Origin: Triangularia verruculosa
Lineage: Eukaryota > Ascomycota > Sordariomycetes > Sordariales > Podosporaceae
Assembly (NCBI GenBank): GCA_033296885.1
Contig: MU863882.1
Location: 124,001-188,000 of the forward strand
Reading direction: 5' to 3'
Length of the DNA stretch: 64,000 nucleotides
The position numbers and the translations under genes are program-made. The first letter of the stretch is position 1; the number at the start of each line of letters is the position of its first letter. Below are positions 12,262 to 22,771 of this stretch, in pieces. The notes under the pieces are model-generated. The model worked only from the letters and a program-made list of their open reading frames with translations. It ran no database searches and was not told the origin of the DNA.

Positions 12262-14181
12262 ATGGATCCTGTCTCGATAGCTGGCCTCGCCATTGGTGTG
12301 GCATCCATTGGGCTACAGGTCTACACCGGATGTGTTCAGGGCATCCAGCTGGTCATAACGGCATTGAACTTCCCTGACGATGCCCGGTATCTCAACCTTA
12401 GGCTCCGAATGGAACAGCAGCGCCTGTTTGCCTGGAGTGAAGCATCTGGCCTGCTTGACTTGGATGCTAAGAGAAGGGAGAAGGTGCTCGAGTCCAACAC
12501 ATTTGTCTTGCACCGTCAGACCGTCCTCGACTTGCTGGTACAAGTCGAGTGTCTGTTCAAAGAGTTCAAAGAACACCAAGAAAAGCGAAAATGTCTGAGA
12601 ACCGTTCCCGATTTAGATCAGACACTCGAGCAGCCAGAAAAGGATGCCGCCGAGGCCAACTTCCCCCTGCCCAAGAGGAGGAGGGACTTTATCAGAAAAG
12701 CCATGCGGAGCCTCAAGGAGACATCACATGAAACCGCCCAGAGGCTACAATGGGTGGCCTTTGATAAAGCAGCTTTTGAACTCTTGCTATCAAGATTCTC
12801 GACCTTGAACGACAACATGACTGGAATACTCGACCAACGCATGCAGGTCGAGATTCACCACACAGTACAGGACACCAACCGTGGAGTTCTTCAGTTACAC
12901 CACAAGATTTCTGACCTGTCTAGACTTGTCATGGCGTTGAACATCCGGCTCGAGGCCAGCTCAGCTCTTCCTACATCGCAGCTCACAGTAGCCAAGAAAC
13001 AGGCAAATGCTGACGGGCTGGAACTAATATCTCAGCTGGCCAAGTTCAAGGCCTTCAATGAGTCCATCGAATCTGCCAACAAGAAGCCGCTTGACGAGGC
13101 AACAGCAAAGCAGCTGGAACTTGGCAAGCCGGGTGGGAAAAGTCTTCTTCTGGACCGCTCCATGATCGAGCTCGATCCAGTGGCTGACGAGTCTGATCAA
13201 CCGAGGTGTGAAGCCGCCCTTGTCAAAGACGGTGTTAAGAAAAAGGTCTGGGTTGAGTGGAAAGAATATGACCCACAACGACCGGGGGATTCATCACCAC
13301 CAAAAGCCGTTATTGTTGAAAGAGTAGCCAAACTGGCAGCCCTGCTGAATCATACACCAAAGCCAGAAGACTTCAGGACACCACATTGTCTCGGCTATTT
13401 CGATAGAGGTAGCTCAAATGGGCAGGAAGATGAGGATGAAGATATCCTGAACATGCGGCTGGGATTGGTCTTTGAGAGACCGCTGGACTCCGGTCTTGAC
13501 GCATCGCTACCGCCAGTTTCACTCCATGAACTCCTTGAGAGAACACGAAAGCCAGCTGTGACGAAGCGGGTCAAGCTGGCTCATGCCATCAGCAAATGTC
13601 TACTCTATCTCCATGCCGTCAACTGGCTGCATAAGGGGCTTCGCAGCCACAATATTATTTTCTTCAAGAATACCAGCGGAGAGGTCGACTTTGGCAAACC
13701 TTACCTTTCTGGATTTGACTTCTCTCGGCCAGCACGCGCCGATGAGATGACAGACATCCCTGGACCAGGCGATGACGTCGAGTACAACCTCTACAGGCAT
13801 CCAAGCGCACAGTCAACAAATCCAGATGAGCGCGAACGGTTCAAAAAGAGCTTTGACATCTACAGCCTGGGTGTTCTCCTGGTGGAGATTGCCCACTGGG
13901 CAACTGTTGACAAAGTCCTCGGCATCAACCTAAATGTTGCTCGGGGCAGACCGTCCTTTGCCCTGAAAGTTCGCGACAGCCTTCTAGCCCCCGATCAAAT
14001 CGCAGAACTAGGTGCTTGCATGGGCGAGCTTTACGAAGGAGCCGTCCAGAAATGCATCGCCGGTGGTGAGCAGCTCGGTCTATCGGAGAAAGACGACGAG
14101 ACAAACGATGCTGTGGCAGCTCGGCTGTCTATGGTCCTCCACGAAAACGTAGTCAAGAAGCTTGGTGAGATTCAGGTCTAG
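12262..14181 (+). CDS. HeLo-domain protein with C-terminal pseudokinase (MLKL-like architecture)
   Basis: A single exon encodes 639 aa. The start MDPVSIAGLAIGVASIGLQVY is the classic amphipathic N-terminus of fungal HeLo domains; the helical bundle runs to about residue 230. From about 300 a kinase-like domain follows: VWVEWKEYD near 335 (a possible beta-3 strand), LYLHAVNWLHKGLRSHNIIF at 449-468, PYLSGFDFSR at 480-489 and IYSLGVLLVEI near 533-543. The HRD motif reads HKG with no Asp, DFG reads FDF, and no glycine loop is visible, so it should be catalytically dead. Known: the HeLo domain of Podospora HET-S is a membrane-permeabilising death domain related to the four-helix bundle of MLKL, whose C-terminus is also a pseudokinase. 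Inferred: a cell-death executor held in check by its pseudokinase. No amyloid prion motif is seen. Confidence 0.88.
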   Translation: MDPVSIAGLAIGVASIGLQVYTGCVQGIQLVITALNFPDDARYLNLRLRMEQQRLFAWSEASGLLDLDAKRREKVLESNTFVLHRQTVLDLLVQVECLFKEFKEHQEKRKCLRTVPDLDQTLEQPEKDAAEANFPLPKRRRDFIRKAMRSLKETSHETAQRLQWVAFDKAAFELLLSRFSTLNDNMTGILDQRMQVEIHHTVQDTNRGVLQLHHKISDLSRLVMALNIRLEASSALPTSQLTVAKKQANADGLELISQLAKFKAFNESIESANKKPLDEATAKQLELGKPGGKSLLLDRSMIELDPVADESDQPRCEAALVKDGVKKKVWVEWKEYDPQRPGDSSPPKAVIVERVAKLAALLNHTPKPEDFRTPHCLGYFDRGSSNGQEDEDEDILNMRLGLVFERPLDSGLDASLPPVSLHELLERTRKPAVTKRVKLAHAISKCLLYLHAVNWLHKGLRSHNIIFFKNTSGEVDFGKPYLSGFDFSRPARADEMTDIPGPGDDVEYNLYRHPSAQSTNPDERERFKKSFDIYSLGVLLVEIAHWATVDKVLGINLNVARGRPSFALKVRDSLLAPDQIAELGACMGELYEGAVQKCIAGGEQLGLSEKDDETNDAVAARLSMVLHENVVKKLGEIQV

Positions 14182-14679
14182 CCTCATCAGCAATATACAG
14201 CCGAACCTTAAAATAAGCATTCATCTCTCCCCACCCAGCGGTTCCTGCATTCCAGGTTGCTTGAGAAAGCAATAGTGTAGGAAGCGATGTTCCGCAACCA
14301 CATCGTCGGAGCGGACCCCTCTATTTAGCCTATTCGATACACCCGTTCCACGTTACCCTGTACCCGCCACCTACCGGGAGGCTGGACTCTTTTTCTCGTG
14401 GTCGAAGGGTATTTGCGCTGCGGGAGTTAAGGCAAATGGCCCGGTGAGCCTGTGAACCGATGGAAAGATACACAAACTGCGGCCACTTACACCGTACCAG
14501 CTCGGGGAGTGAGATCCGGCTGCGGGGGGCCGTTACTATGACAAAAGGCCCCCTTGTCCAACCACTGCATCAAGCCGTAGCATCTGTTTGTCTAATAGTG
14601 ATATTAAGTAGAGAGATTCCCAGATCTGCACACTCTGCGCCAAGATCTTTGATCTCTACACCAGTGGGACCTTTTCAAC
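14182..14679. promoter_or_regulatory. Upstream region of the carboxylesterase gene
   Basis: These 498 bp follow the HeLo gene. An AT-rich patch near 14590-14612 lies 70-90 bp before the esterase ATG and could serve as a core promoter. No gene or repeat is seen. Confidence 0.4.
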
Positions 14680-16881
14680 ATGGTTCGCATCTTGGGGGTA
14701 GCCGTTGCCCTGGCTGGGTTGGCTGCGAGTGAGTCTCTCAGGAAGCTGAATACCGGGCTGACTATCTTGACGAATAATGATCTCCAGGGTATGTACACTC
14801 ACTTCACGGTGTCTATGCTGATAATTTGCTGACATCTCAACAGGAACTACCAGTCCTTTCGCAGACTCAACTGTGCTTGTCACCGAATCTCGTGTGTCAA
14901 ACAGTGGGTTTGAAAATATCTGCTCTGGACTAGGAGAACAGCCATGGTCAGAGGGAAAGAAGAAGGGCGGTAAGACCGTGCTTCAACCTCTCCTTGACTA
15001 CCTGCGGTACGAGAACCGGGCGAGCTCGTCGTCGAGGTTCTGGATCTCGGGTCGCAAAACCATCGATGTCGACAGTGATGTTGACTCGGCCAAGAGCCGT
15101 GATGAGTTTCCTGGTCTCTGTACCAACAAGGCACCCTTCTCAAACGAGACTTTTCAGGACACGAGCTCCAAATGGCAGGTCTCTGTGGATGTCAACAATC
15201 AGACTTTGACAGGGTGAGTTCCAAGATTCAGTTTGATGAGAGATACAACGTCTGACATCAAGATAGCTTCCGAGATCGACTTTCTTTCCGCTTCCTCGGT
15301 GTCCGCTATGCGCCGCAGCCGCAAAGATTCACATACTCGACTGTGTTCCAGGGTTCAGGGGAGGCTGCCTCCGCTTTGGAGTATGGTTCTCAGTGTGCTC
15401 AGGGGTCCGAGGCCGGGACTGAAGATTGCCTTTTCCTCAACGTCTGGACACCATATCTTCCAAATCCAAATGTTGGCCCTTCCAAGAAGCAACTTCGCCC
15501 AGTCGCTATTTGGATTCATGGAGGTGCCTTCACCGGCGGTACAGCCAACGACCCAACCTTTGACGGCGGTAACATGGCTTCAAGAGGCGACGTCGTTGTT
15601 GTAGCCATCAACTACCGCCTCTCCACCCTCGGCTTCCTTGCCCTCAAAGACGGCAAAACCAACGGCAACTACGGCCTCGCCGACCAAATCACGGCTTTAG
15701 ACTGGGTCCGCAAGAACATCCACTCCCTCGGCGGCGACCCAGATCGCATCACCATATTCGGGCAATCCGCCGGTGCCGGCTCCGTCCGCGCCTTGATCGC
15801 CTCCCCCAAAGCTGTTAACAAATTCTCCAACGCCATCCTCCTCAGCAACCTCGGCGGCCTCAACTACGGCACAACCTACTCAAAATACTACACCATCGAC
15901 GAGCAAGTTTCCCTCGTGGCCAACACCATCCTCAACGCTACAAACTGCACAAACGCCCCATCTCAAGTTAACTGTCTTCGTGCCCTCCCTCCTCACGCCT
16001 TAACCTCCCTCACCTCCGCCCGCTACCTCGTCGTAGACGGCACCTATCTCACCTCCCCCGAACTCTCCCTCTCCCCCTCTTCCAAAAAACGTCCCGTCAA
16101 CATCCTAATGGGCATCACCCACGACGACGGCGCCCCCTTCATCTCCTTCCCCTCGCCTACAACCACCAACTCCACAGCTTACCTTCTCTCCCAAGGATAC
16201 TCCCCCTCCCTCCTCCCTACCACCCCTCACCCCTCCACCGGCAACTTCACCCTCGACCTCTTCAACTCCACCACCCGCTTGGCGACCAACGCAGTCTTCC
16301 GCTGCATCGACCAAGCCACCGCCCACGCCGCCCTCCAAAACAGCGTTTTTTCTTCCGTCTACTACTACGAGTTCGACCGCACCTACCAAATGCCCGGGTG
16401 GCCTCGTCTCTCCGTCTGCGAACCCCCCCGGACGAAATCCCACCCCAACGGCGACCCAAGTAAGCCATACCTAAAGTGCCATTCAGGGGAGCTGTACTAT
16501 GTTTTTGGAACCATCAGCCGACAGGGGCTGCCGATGAGGGACGAGGGGGATTTACCGTTTGAGCAGTACATCTTGGATTCTTTTACCCAGTTCATCAAGT
16601 CTGGAAACCCGAATCTAGATAGGGGGTTTCTCAAGGCCAGGGGGGAGGGATGGAAGGAGACGCTTAGGCAGGCGGAGAGGGCTGGGAAATGGGAGGGTGT
16701 TGGTAAAGGCCAAAGGGGGCTGAGATTAAGGGCTCTGGACTGGTAAGTTTATATCATCCTCCGTGTTGTGGTAGAGAGGGGTTTGCTGACATGATACAAC
16801 AGGCCAACCTCAAAAGACGGTCCATTTCGTGAAGTTGAGTACTGCGAGAACTTGGGACTGGGGTTGAAGTATTACCTATAA
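14680..16881 (+). CDS. Secreted type-B carboxylesterase/lipase
   Basis: Exons 14680-14788, 14844-15213, 15267-16742 and 16803-16881 give 677 aa. Introns are GTATGT..CAG, GTGAGT..TAG and GTAAGT..CAG. A signal peptide (MVRILGVAVALAGLAAS) directs secretion. Family words in order are RFLGVRYA, EDCLFLNVWTP (preceded by the Cys of the N-terminal disulfide), IWIHGGAF (oxyanion hole), and GQSAGA with nucleophile Ser327. The acid region is GITHDDGAPF, where most relatives have DEG. The catalytic His is His565 in CHSGELYYVFG. Family members hydrolyse carboxyl esters of varied substrates; the substrate here cannot be read. It has an extra N-terminal segment of about 130 residues before the canonical start of the fold. 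A copy of the structured repeat lies about 150 bp after the stop, on the other strand. Confidence 0.93.
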
Positions 16882-17771
16882 GCATCTCGATGCCATGTCA
16901 TCCATTAGTCCTCCGGGGATCCAGCTCGTGAAATACATATATCCTGTTGAAACACTGCACTGCTACCAAGCCTTTCAATCACTCACTAGCTAGTTATCGA
17001 AAAAGAAAAAGTCGAAGAATGATAGGTGAAGAAAAAACCAAAAAGCTCACCGGCCAGCCAACTCACCGGTTGAGTTGGGTGGCCGGTTACGAAAACCCGT
17101 GGGTTTGTCTCCGGTTCGAACATGGGGGCTATCGGTTGCAAGCCCCCCGGGGGATTGCAGCAGCTCCGACATCCTTACCATTTGACCTGACCACAAGTGT
17201 GGCGCCCTGGTAAGGATATTGGAGCTGCTGTTGGAAAATATGTTCCGGGACCTAATATATATACCGTGGTTTGCTCCTTCCTCCTGGGGCAACAAATTGT
17301 TCAGGCTGGTATGATGTCTTGCCTCAGGCATCGATAGGTTGGTGTCTGTTTACATTCCCATCTTACTCAGCTGAGGCCAACAATATGGCTCGCGAGTTTC
17401 GACAATGGATCCTCTCTTGGTTGACTTACTCATCGAAGCAGTGGTTGGCACCGGAGCCCCGGATACTAGCACAATGTCCGAGAAGAAAACCGATCCGGTC
17501 ACCGCCACTGACATATCTGACATTGATGATGCTTGAGCTCCCCACAAAACAAACATGAGCTTTCATTTCCACCATGACGACGTCGACCCACGGAACTGGC
17601 TTGCAAAACAACCAGGGCGGACTCCCGGAGCCATGCGCCTTTTTTCCCATTGAAAAGGGGTTGCATGTACGCCCACCTACCGTCCTAGATATCTCTCGTT
17701 CCCATCTCGTTGTTGACCTCGTGTGCATATTCATACTGTTGTGTTCGAGCTCAAACAGCTAGGAAAGCAAG
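16882..17771. other. Intergenic region holding structured-element copy 1
   Basis: It sits between the esterase stop and the PLC-X start. About 17031-17287 is the structured repeat (minus orientation). The rest contains no supported gene; the last 200 bp presumably include the PLC-X promoter. Confidence 0.6.
17031..17287 (-). ncRNA. Structured dispersed element, copy 1 (Pol III-type/SINE-like)
   Basis: Read on the minus strand, order is: TATA-like GGTATATATATTAGG; an arm at 17230-17208 pairing with 17180-17158 (two perfect 10-bp blocks around a 3-bp imperfect centre); an A-box-like word GGTCAAATGGTAAGG; a GGGGGCT/AGCCCCC hairpin with loop TGCAACCGAT; B-box-like GTTCGAACC; an AAACC/GGTTT hairpin; a nested hairpin at 17087-17049 (outer ACCGGCCA/TGGCCGGT, inner CAACTC/GAGTTG); then a T-rich end. 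Copy 2 aligns along its full length, and the stems are kept despite different bases. Best explanation: a Pol III-transcribed SINE or non-coding RNA. Exact ends are uncertain. Confidence 0.7.
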
Positions 17772-18872
17772 ATGGTCAACCTCCTCTGGACCACCACCTG
17801 TCTCTTGCTGAGTTGCTCAACAGCAGTAACAGCATCCGCCTTACCGGACCCCCTCGCAGATGCTGATGACCGTTCTCCTCGTCCAAAAGCCCGCATCCCC
17901 CCTCCCCTCTCCGTCGGCGACTATGCCCTCCAAAAGGTGCTCTCCGATGCCGAGGATATCTTTGGTTATTATGACTACCCGCCCGATCCCAAGAAGAAAT
18001 CGAGGATCAACATGAGCCGATGTGAATGGTAATCCTCCCCCTCTCCCCCTTGACGAAACAAAAAACTAACCCCCTCCAAAGGATGTCCAACCTCCCCGAC
18101 GACGCCCCCCTCCACCAACTCAACATCCCCGGCGCCCACGCCTCGGCAACCTGGTCTTACACCAACACCACCACCCACCACTCCATCCTCCCCACCTCCC
18201 ACATCCAATGCCAAACCTCTTCCCTCATCGACTCCCTCAACGCCGGCATCCGCTTCTTCGACCTCACCTTCGGCATCAACCCCCTCACCGGCAAATCCCT
18301 CCTCCTCTACCACAACGCCGCCCTCCTCTCCTACCACGCAACCCTCGAATCCGTCCTCTTCGGCTTCTACACCTGGCTCTCCGCCCACCCCTCCGAAGCT
18401 CTCTTCCTCTCCCTCCAATACTTCCACCCCCACCAAATCTCCTCCGCCCTCAACATCAACCCCCCCCACCAATCCAAAATCGACCAGCTCATCTACAACC
18501 TCATAACCTCCCGCCCAGCAAAACGCTACATCCACCAATCCAAAACCCTCCCCTTGTCCCTCGGCTCCTGCCGCGGCAAAATCATCCTCCTCCGCCGCTT
18601 CGACCTCCCCCACATCACAACAAACTCCCACCTCCCCGGCATCCACCTCTCCCCCCTCCACTACCCCCCCTTTACCTCCTCCCAATCCCCCTTCACCCTC
18701 ACCTACGGCTCCCGCTACAACAAACACCACCAACACCAAACCCTCCACATCTCCGACTGGCACGACCTCTCCTCTTCTTCTTCCCCCCTCCGCAGCCCCG
18801 AATCCCACATCTCAGCTAAACTCACCGTCGTCGCCTCCCACCTCTCCCAAGCAGCAAAAGGCGTCATCAGCC

Positions 18873-18939
<67 letters not shown>

Positions 18940-19273
18940 AAGATCCAACCCCTACCTCGGCTGGCAGCACGGTCCAGAAGCCGTCAAATCCGACAACGAG
19001 CTCTGGATCACCTTTGCTTCCGGCCAGAATATCCTCAACAAACCCGTCCCCATCACCCCTGAACTCTTGGCTTTGGGGTCAGAGGATACTACTACCACCA
19101 AAGCCGGCGTGAACAAGGGCGTCTGCAAGATCCTCCGACAGCTCAAAAACAAGCGGTTGGGCATCGTCGTCGTGGACTTCTGGGAGGGCGAGCACGGGGA
19201 CTTGATCGGGGCCATCCTCGGGGACTGGGGTAATAACGGGCGGTACGGGGGGAGGGAGGGTGAGTATTGTTGA
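17772..19273 (+). CDS. Secreted PLC-X-box (PI-PLC-like) protein with poly-Asn tract
   Basis: Exons 17772-18028 and 18082-19273 (53-bp intron GTAATC..AAG) give 482 aa. A signal peptide spans MVNLLWTTTCLLLSCSTAVTASA. The X-box begins at about residue 90 with HQLNIPGAHASATW (candidate catalytic His105), then RFFDLTFG and a second candidate His163 in LLYHNAAL. Late words KRLGIVVVDFWEGEHGDLIGAI match the family's closing strand. Known: bacterial-type PI-PLCs cleave phosphatidylinositol with two His; fungal secreted relatives are poorly characterised, so activity is uncertain. Between the halves lies an unbroken run of 21 Asn (residues 351-371) encoded by a pure AAC microsatellite, probably length-variable. 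Codon third positions are unusually C-rich. Confidence 0.85.
18875..18937 (+). repeat. (AAC)21 coding microsatellite
   Basis: Twenty-one uninterrupted AAC triplets encode poly-Asn inside the PLC-X protein. Confidence 0.95.
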
Positions 19274-19748
19274 TTTTTTTTAGTTGATAATAAATGTTGG
19301 GTTGTGCCTTTGAGTGAGGGAAGACTATATATAAAGAAGCTCATGAGATTTTTTATATTGAGTTGGCTTGGATTATTCAAGACATGGTATATCCAAACAA
19401 CAAAAGTACATGAGCTTTGACATATCCGATAAACAAAATCTGATCATATGTGACACGCTAGATAGTCAACACAAAACAGACTACCAGTATATTGACCGAG
19501 AAGAAAAATGTTTGGCGAGGCACTTGTGCCCCAAAACCCTAAGCTCTATTAGTCTACAAAGCTCTAATACTTTACGCTACCCCATACATGTTAAGCAACG
19601 CCGTTGCCACCCCCAAACCGCCCAGTCGCTGTTTGTAATTTCTCGCGATTATTTTATAAGTATGCCAAACCCAAAACGCACCGAAAAAAAGACTCTTTTT
19701 TAAGTTTTCCACTCCAAGACTCACTCATCTTATCATCATGTCAAATGG
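19274..19748. other. Convergent 3' region between PLC-X and PAP1
   Basis: These 475 bp are AT-rich and lie between two converging stops, so both 3' UTRs are expected here. No gene is seen. Confidence 0.55.
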
Positions 19749-21838
19749 CTAGCTCGCAGCCGCAGCAGCCTGAGCTCCATCGACCGCCCTCGACTTCTTA
19801 GCTGGTTGCTGCGCAGCAGACTCATCCCCGGGGGCCTGTCTCTTGAGCTTCTTCTTAGGTGGCCGTGGCCTAGCCTCGCCGGGCTCGAATACGTCGTCGG
19901 GGAGCATCGTGTTTTTGATGTGGGTGACGGCAAGGAAGTTCACTCCGTCCTTGAAGAGATCGCTGCTACGGCACATGGCCATCCACTCCTGGACCTCGCG
20001 GGAAAGGTCGAGTGACGCGGGGGCCTTGCCCAGCTGTAGCCCAACGTAATAGTTAGTTGTAAAAACCTCCAGTTCCTGTTCTTTCTTCTCCGGCATGTCT
20101 GAAAGCTTGACTTCGGCCTTGTCGCCGTCGGTGTGCTCGGGTCCATTTCCATTCTTTGTGGCTTCTTCCTTCTTGACTGAATCTTCACTCTTGATACTGT
20201 CGACATTCTTGGGAGCTGGTTCCGGCACTGTTGCTGGAGGTGGTGGCGCTGGCGGCGGCATAGCTGACTCTGTTCCCGGCTCTGGTTTGATGATCGCTCC
20301 ATCTTCGGCGGTGACTGAGGGTGGCGCCGCTGTCTCTGTACCAGGCTCTGACTTGATCTGTCCGTCTTGCGAGACACTCTCGGGCTTGAGTTCCGCGTTG
20401 ATCAGCTCTGCCTTGACTTCGGGTTTGACACCTGAGTTGGCCTTCTCCTCCTCGGGCGTCGGCTTGTACAGATACGCCAAGCTCCCTTTGTCAACGACTT
20501 CTGCGAGCTGCTCAATCTTTTTGCAACGGTGCTGGCGGTCATATCCCTTGTTGAAAGGCCGTGCCAATACAATGGCGGGATGGTTCTCAATCTTGTTGAC
20601 AAGGACACGCACCCTCGATTCAACAAAACCTGACCACACATTCTGGGCATCCTTAGTCCTGCTAGACGAAATGACTGTAAGGTAATACCGGAAGTCAGAC
20701 GTGAAGAAGGTGTGCTTCGTGAAAAGGGCTTTCCAGGGCGCTCTGCCTGTCATGATATCCTCAGTTACCTGAACTCCTTTCTCCAGCTCCTGCATGATCA
20801 CCACCTTGGAGGATCTGTTGACGTTGTGGGTTGCGCACATGGCCGGGTATGCTGGAGTGATGATGGGCATCCTGTGATTCCGGTCGCTCGAGTATAGCTG
20901 TACCGCCTGGTGAGTCAACCGCACCTGGATGAGTAAAAGAGTCGACTTACTTTTGGATTCCACACGGGTGCCCGTGTGACAGAGATGTTGTACTCGATAT
21001 CCTTCAGCAAGACAGGCAAGGGCCAGGGCCATTTCAGCATGATGTGGAAGAACTTGTTTACAACAACAGCACTGGTCGCCTTGGGATAGAGCTGGCACAC
21101 TCTGGCAACCAACATGGCCCAGGCAACACCTCCAGGGAAACCCATAATGTTCGCATAGATGGCTTTGCGCTGCGCCCACAGCTTGATGGCCCGGAGAGCT
21201 AGTTTGAAGGTAGCAGGTTCGGGGACGAGATTCAGGATCTCGTCTGTAACTCTTGTGCCGTTGAGCGAACGCACCTCATTTTCACTCAATCCACGAAGCA
21301 GAGTGTTGTCCGTCAGGTTCCAGCTCTTGTCCTCAGGAATCTGGGTAAGGCCTTTGATGGAGCAAAAGATCAGATCGATACTGATGCCGTCGAACTCAAA
21401 CTTGATGATGGGCACAAAGGCGTCGGGGACGGGGGTGAGATCTGTGATGGCGCCGGGGGGTGCCATCTCGACGAGGAGGTCGGGGAAGATTCGGAAATAC
21501 TGCTCGGTCGTGACATGCTTGGGGGCCACCACAAGCGTATCAATATCGGAGCCCGGGCCGTAGACACCAAGACGGTAGCTGCCATAAGTAAACACCCTCC
21601 CGATAGCTTCGCGCACCATGAACGAGTTCTGGGTCTCGGCCGTAGCCTTCTTCACAAACGCAGTTGTAATTTTCTCGAGCTGAGCAATAACTTTCTTTCT
21701 CGACTCTGTCTCGGCACGACTCTCAAATGTGCCCTGGGCACGTAACTCTTCGTGGAGCGCCTGATGCAATCGTTTCTCTCCTTCTGTGGGGAGAGCCGTC
21801 GAAATGGGCGGCGTGACGCCGTAGACGCGTTCCGTCAT
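19749..21838 (-). CDS. pap1: Nuclear poly(A) polymerase
   Basis: Exons 21838-20951 and 20897-19749 give 678 aa. The acceptor CAG at 20900-20898 is chosen because the join then reads VWNPK-LYSSDRNHRMP, matching the family; a nearer CAG would leave a 26-bp intron. The enzyme adds poly(A) tails to pre-mRNA as part of the cleavage and polyadenylation factor. The nucleotidyltransferase signature GSYRLGVYGPGSDIDTL has catalytic Asp98 and Asp100, with the third Asp at 155 (ISIDLIF). The central domain (NKFFHIMLKWPWP) and the RNA-binding domain follow. After residue 480 is a Lys/Glu/Pro-rich insert with repeated IKSEPGTE and IKPEPGTE units, then FTTNYYVGLQL and a basic C-terminus (PKKKLKR) that is probably a nuclear signal. 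Confidence 0.97.
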
Positions 21839-22771
21839 GGTGAATGGCGACGCAAGTTATTCCTCGCTGGGGATTGTCGAATAAGGTGGGCGCTATGGAA
21901 AGATGGCAATTAGGGATTTCTGGCAAGTGGTAGGTAGTCGAGAAAGCAAACCAAATCAGACATGCAGAATGTGAGCAGATGAAACCGAACCTTAAAAGAG
22001 AGGAATTGCTGGAGAATAACGAGGCAGGTAAATCGAAGCTGGAGAAGGAGAAGTGAAAGAAGATGGAGCGACCCGGCCGGGCTCAAGGCATGATCTGTAG
22101 GAGTCGATGGCGTGGTGCGTGAGATGCCGGGCTGGTCACCTCGACTGCGCTTGGGGAGGGAAAGTTGGATGATGCTGAGAGATGTCGGTGCTTTTGATGG
22201 CTGCGACAAGAACGAGCGCCCAGGGTGCCAAGTCTTGGCGCGTTCGTGCGCACGGATGCGGTCCAAAATTGGCCGATGTAAGCTTACCTAATTCCATGTC
22301 TTGCCTCCAGGAACCATATCTACTGCGCAGTAAGGTCTATCAAACACCAAAGCAAGTCTGGGAAATAATAGATGCCTTTTAAATGGCATCAAAAACTTTA
22401 ACACGTTGATTGAACTGACCACAGTCCACCTGATGCTCTGCCTACCAGAGAGTAAGAGCTATGCCCACCTGAGTCTTAAGTCCCATCTTTACTAGCACTT
22501 CCTAGTCCCTGATATTCCAGGCCAACCGAGAACAAAACTGCGAGATCTCCAACGGGCATGTGGAGTTGCATCAACCCTTGGGTGCCACTCTGCCATGCGT
22601 CACAGGCCCCGCCCCCACACTGAAGCTCCCAGTATGTCAGCCTTGTGATGCAGTTATAGATTCTACATATCCCTTCCTCCGTTCTAGCAAGCTTGTACCA
22701 CTATTGCAGCATTCTCCCGTCTCCAGTCGCACCCGTTCAACCACCAATGCCACCACCCGCCCATCCCCAAA
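21839..22771. promoter_or_regulatory. Divergent promoter region, PAP1 and DUF676 hydrolase
   Basis: These 933 bp separate the two divergent start codons. No other gene, repeat or RNA is recognised. Confidence 0.5.

Noticed and set aside
17031..17287. Hammerhead or HDV-type ribozyme in the structured element
   Set aside because: No CTGATGA/GAAA hammerhead core or convincing double pseudoknot could be found by eye. A covariance search would decide.
17975..18819. Gly/Glu-rich and Pro-rich frames overlapping the PLC-X gene
   Set aside because: They are shadows caused by C-ending codons in the real gene.
20925..20950. 26-bp intron in PAP1
   Set aside because: Too short for normal splicing. The 53-bp alternative gives the family-consistent VWNPK-LYSSDR join.
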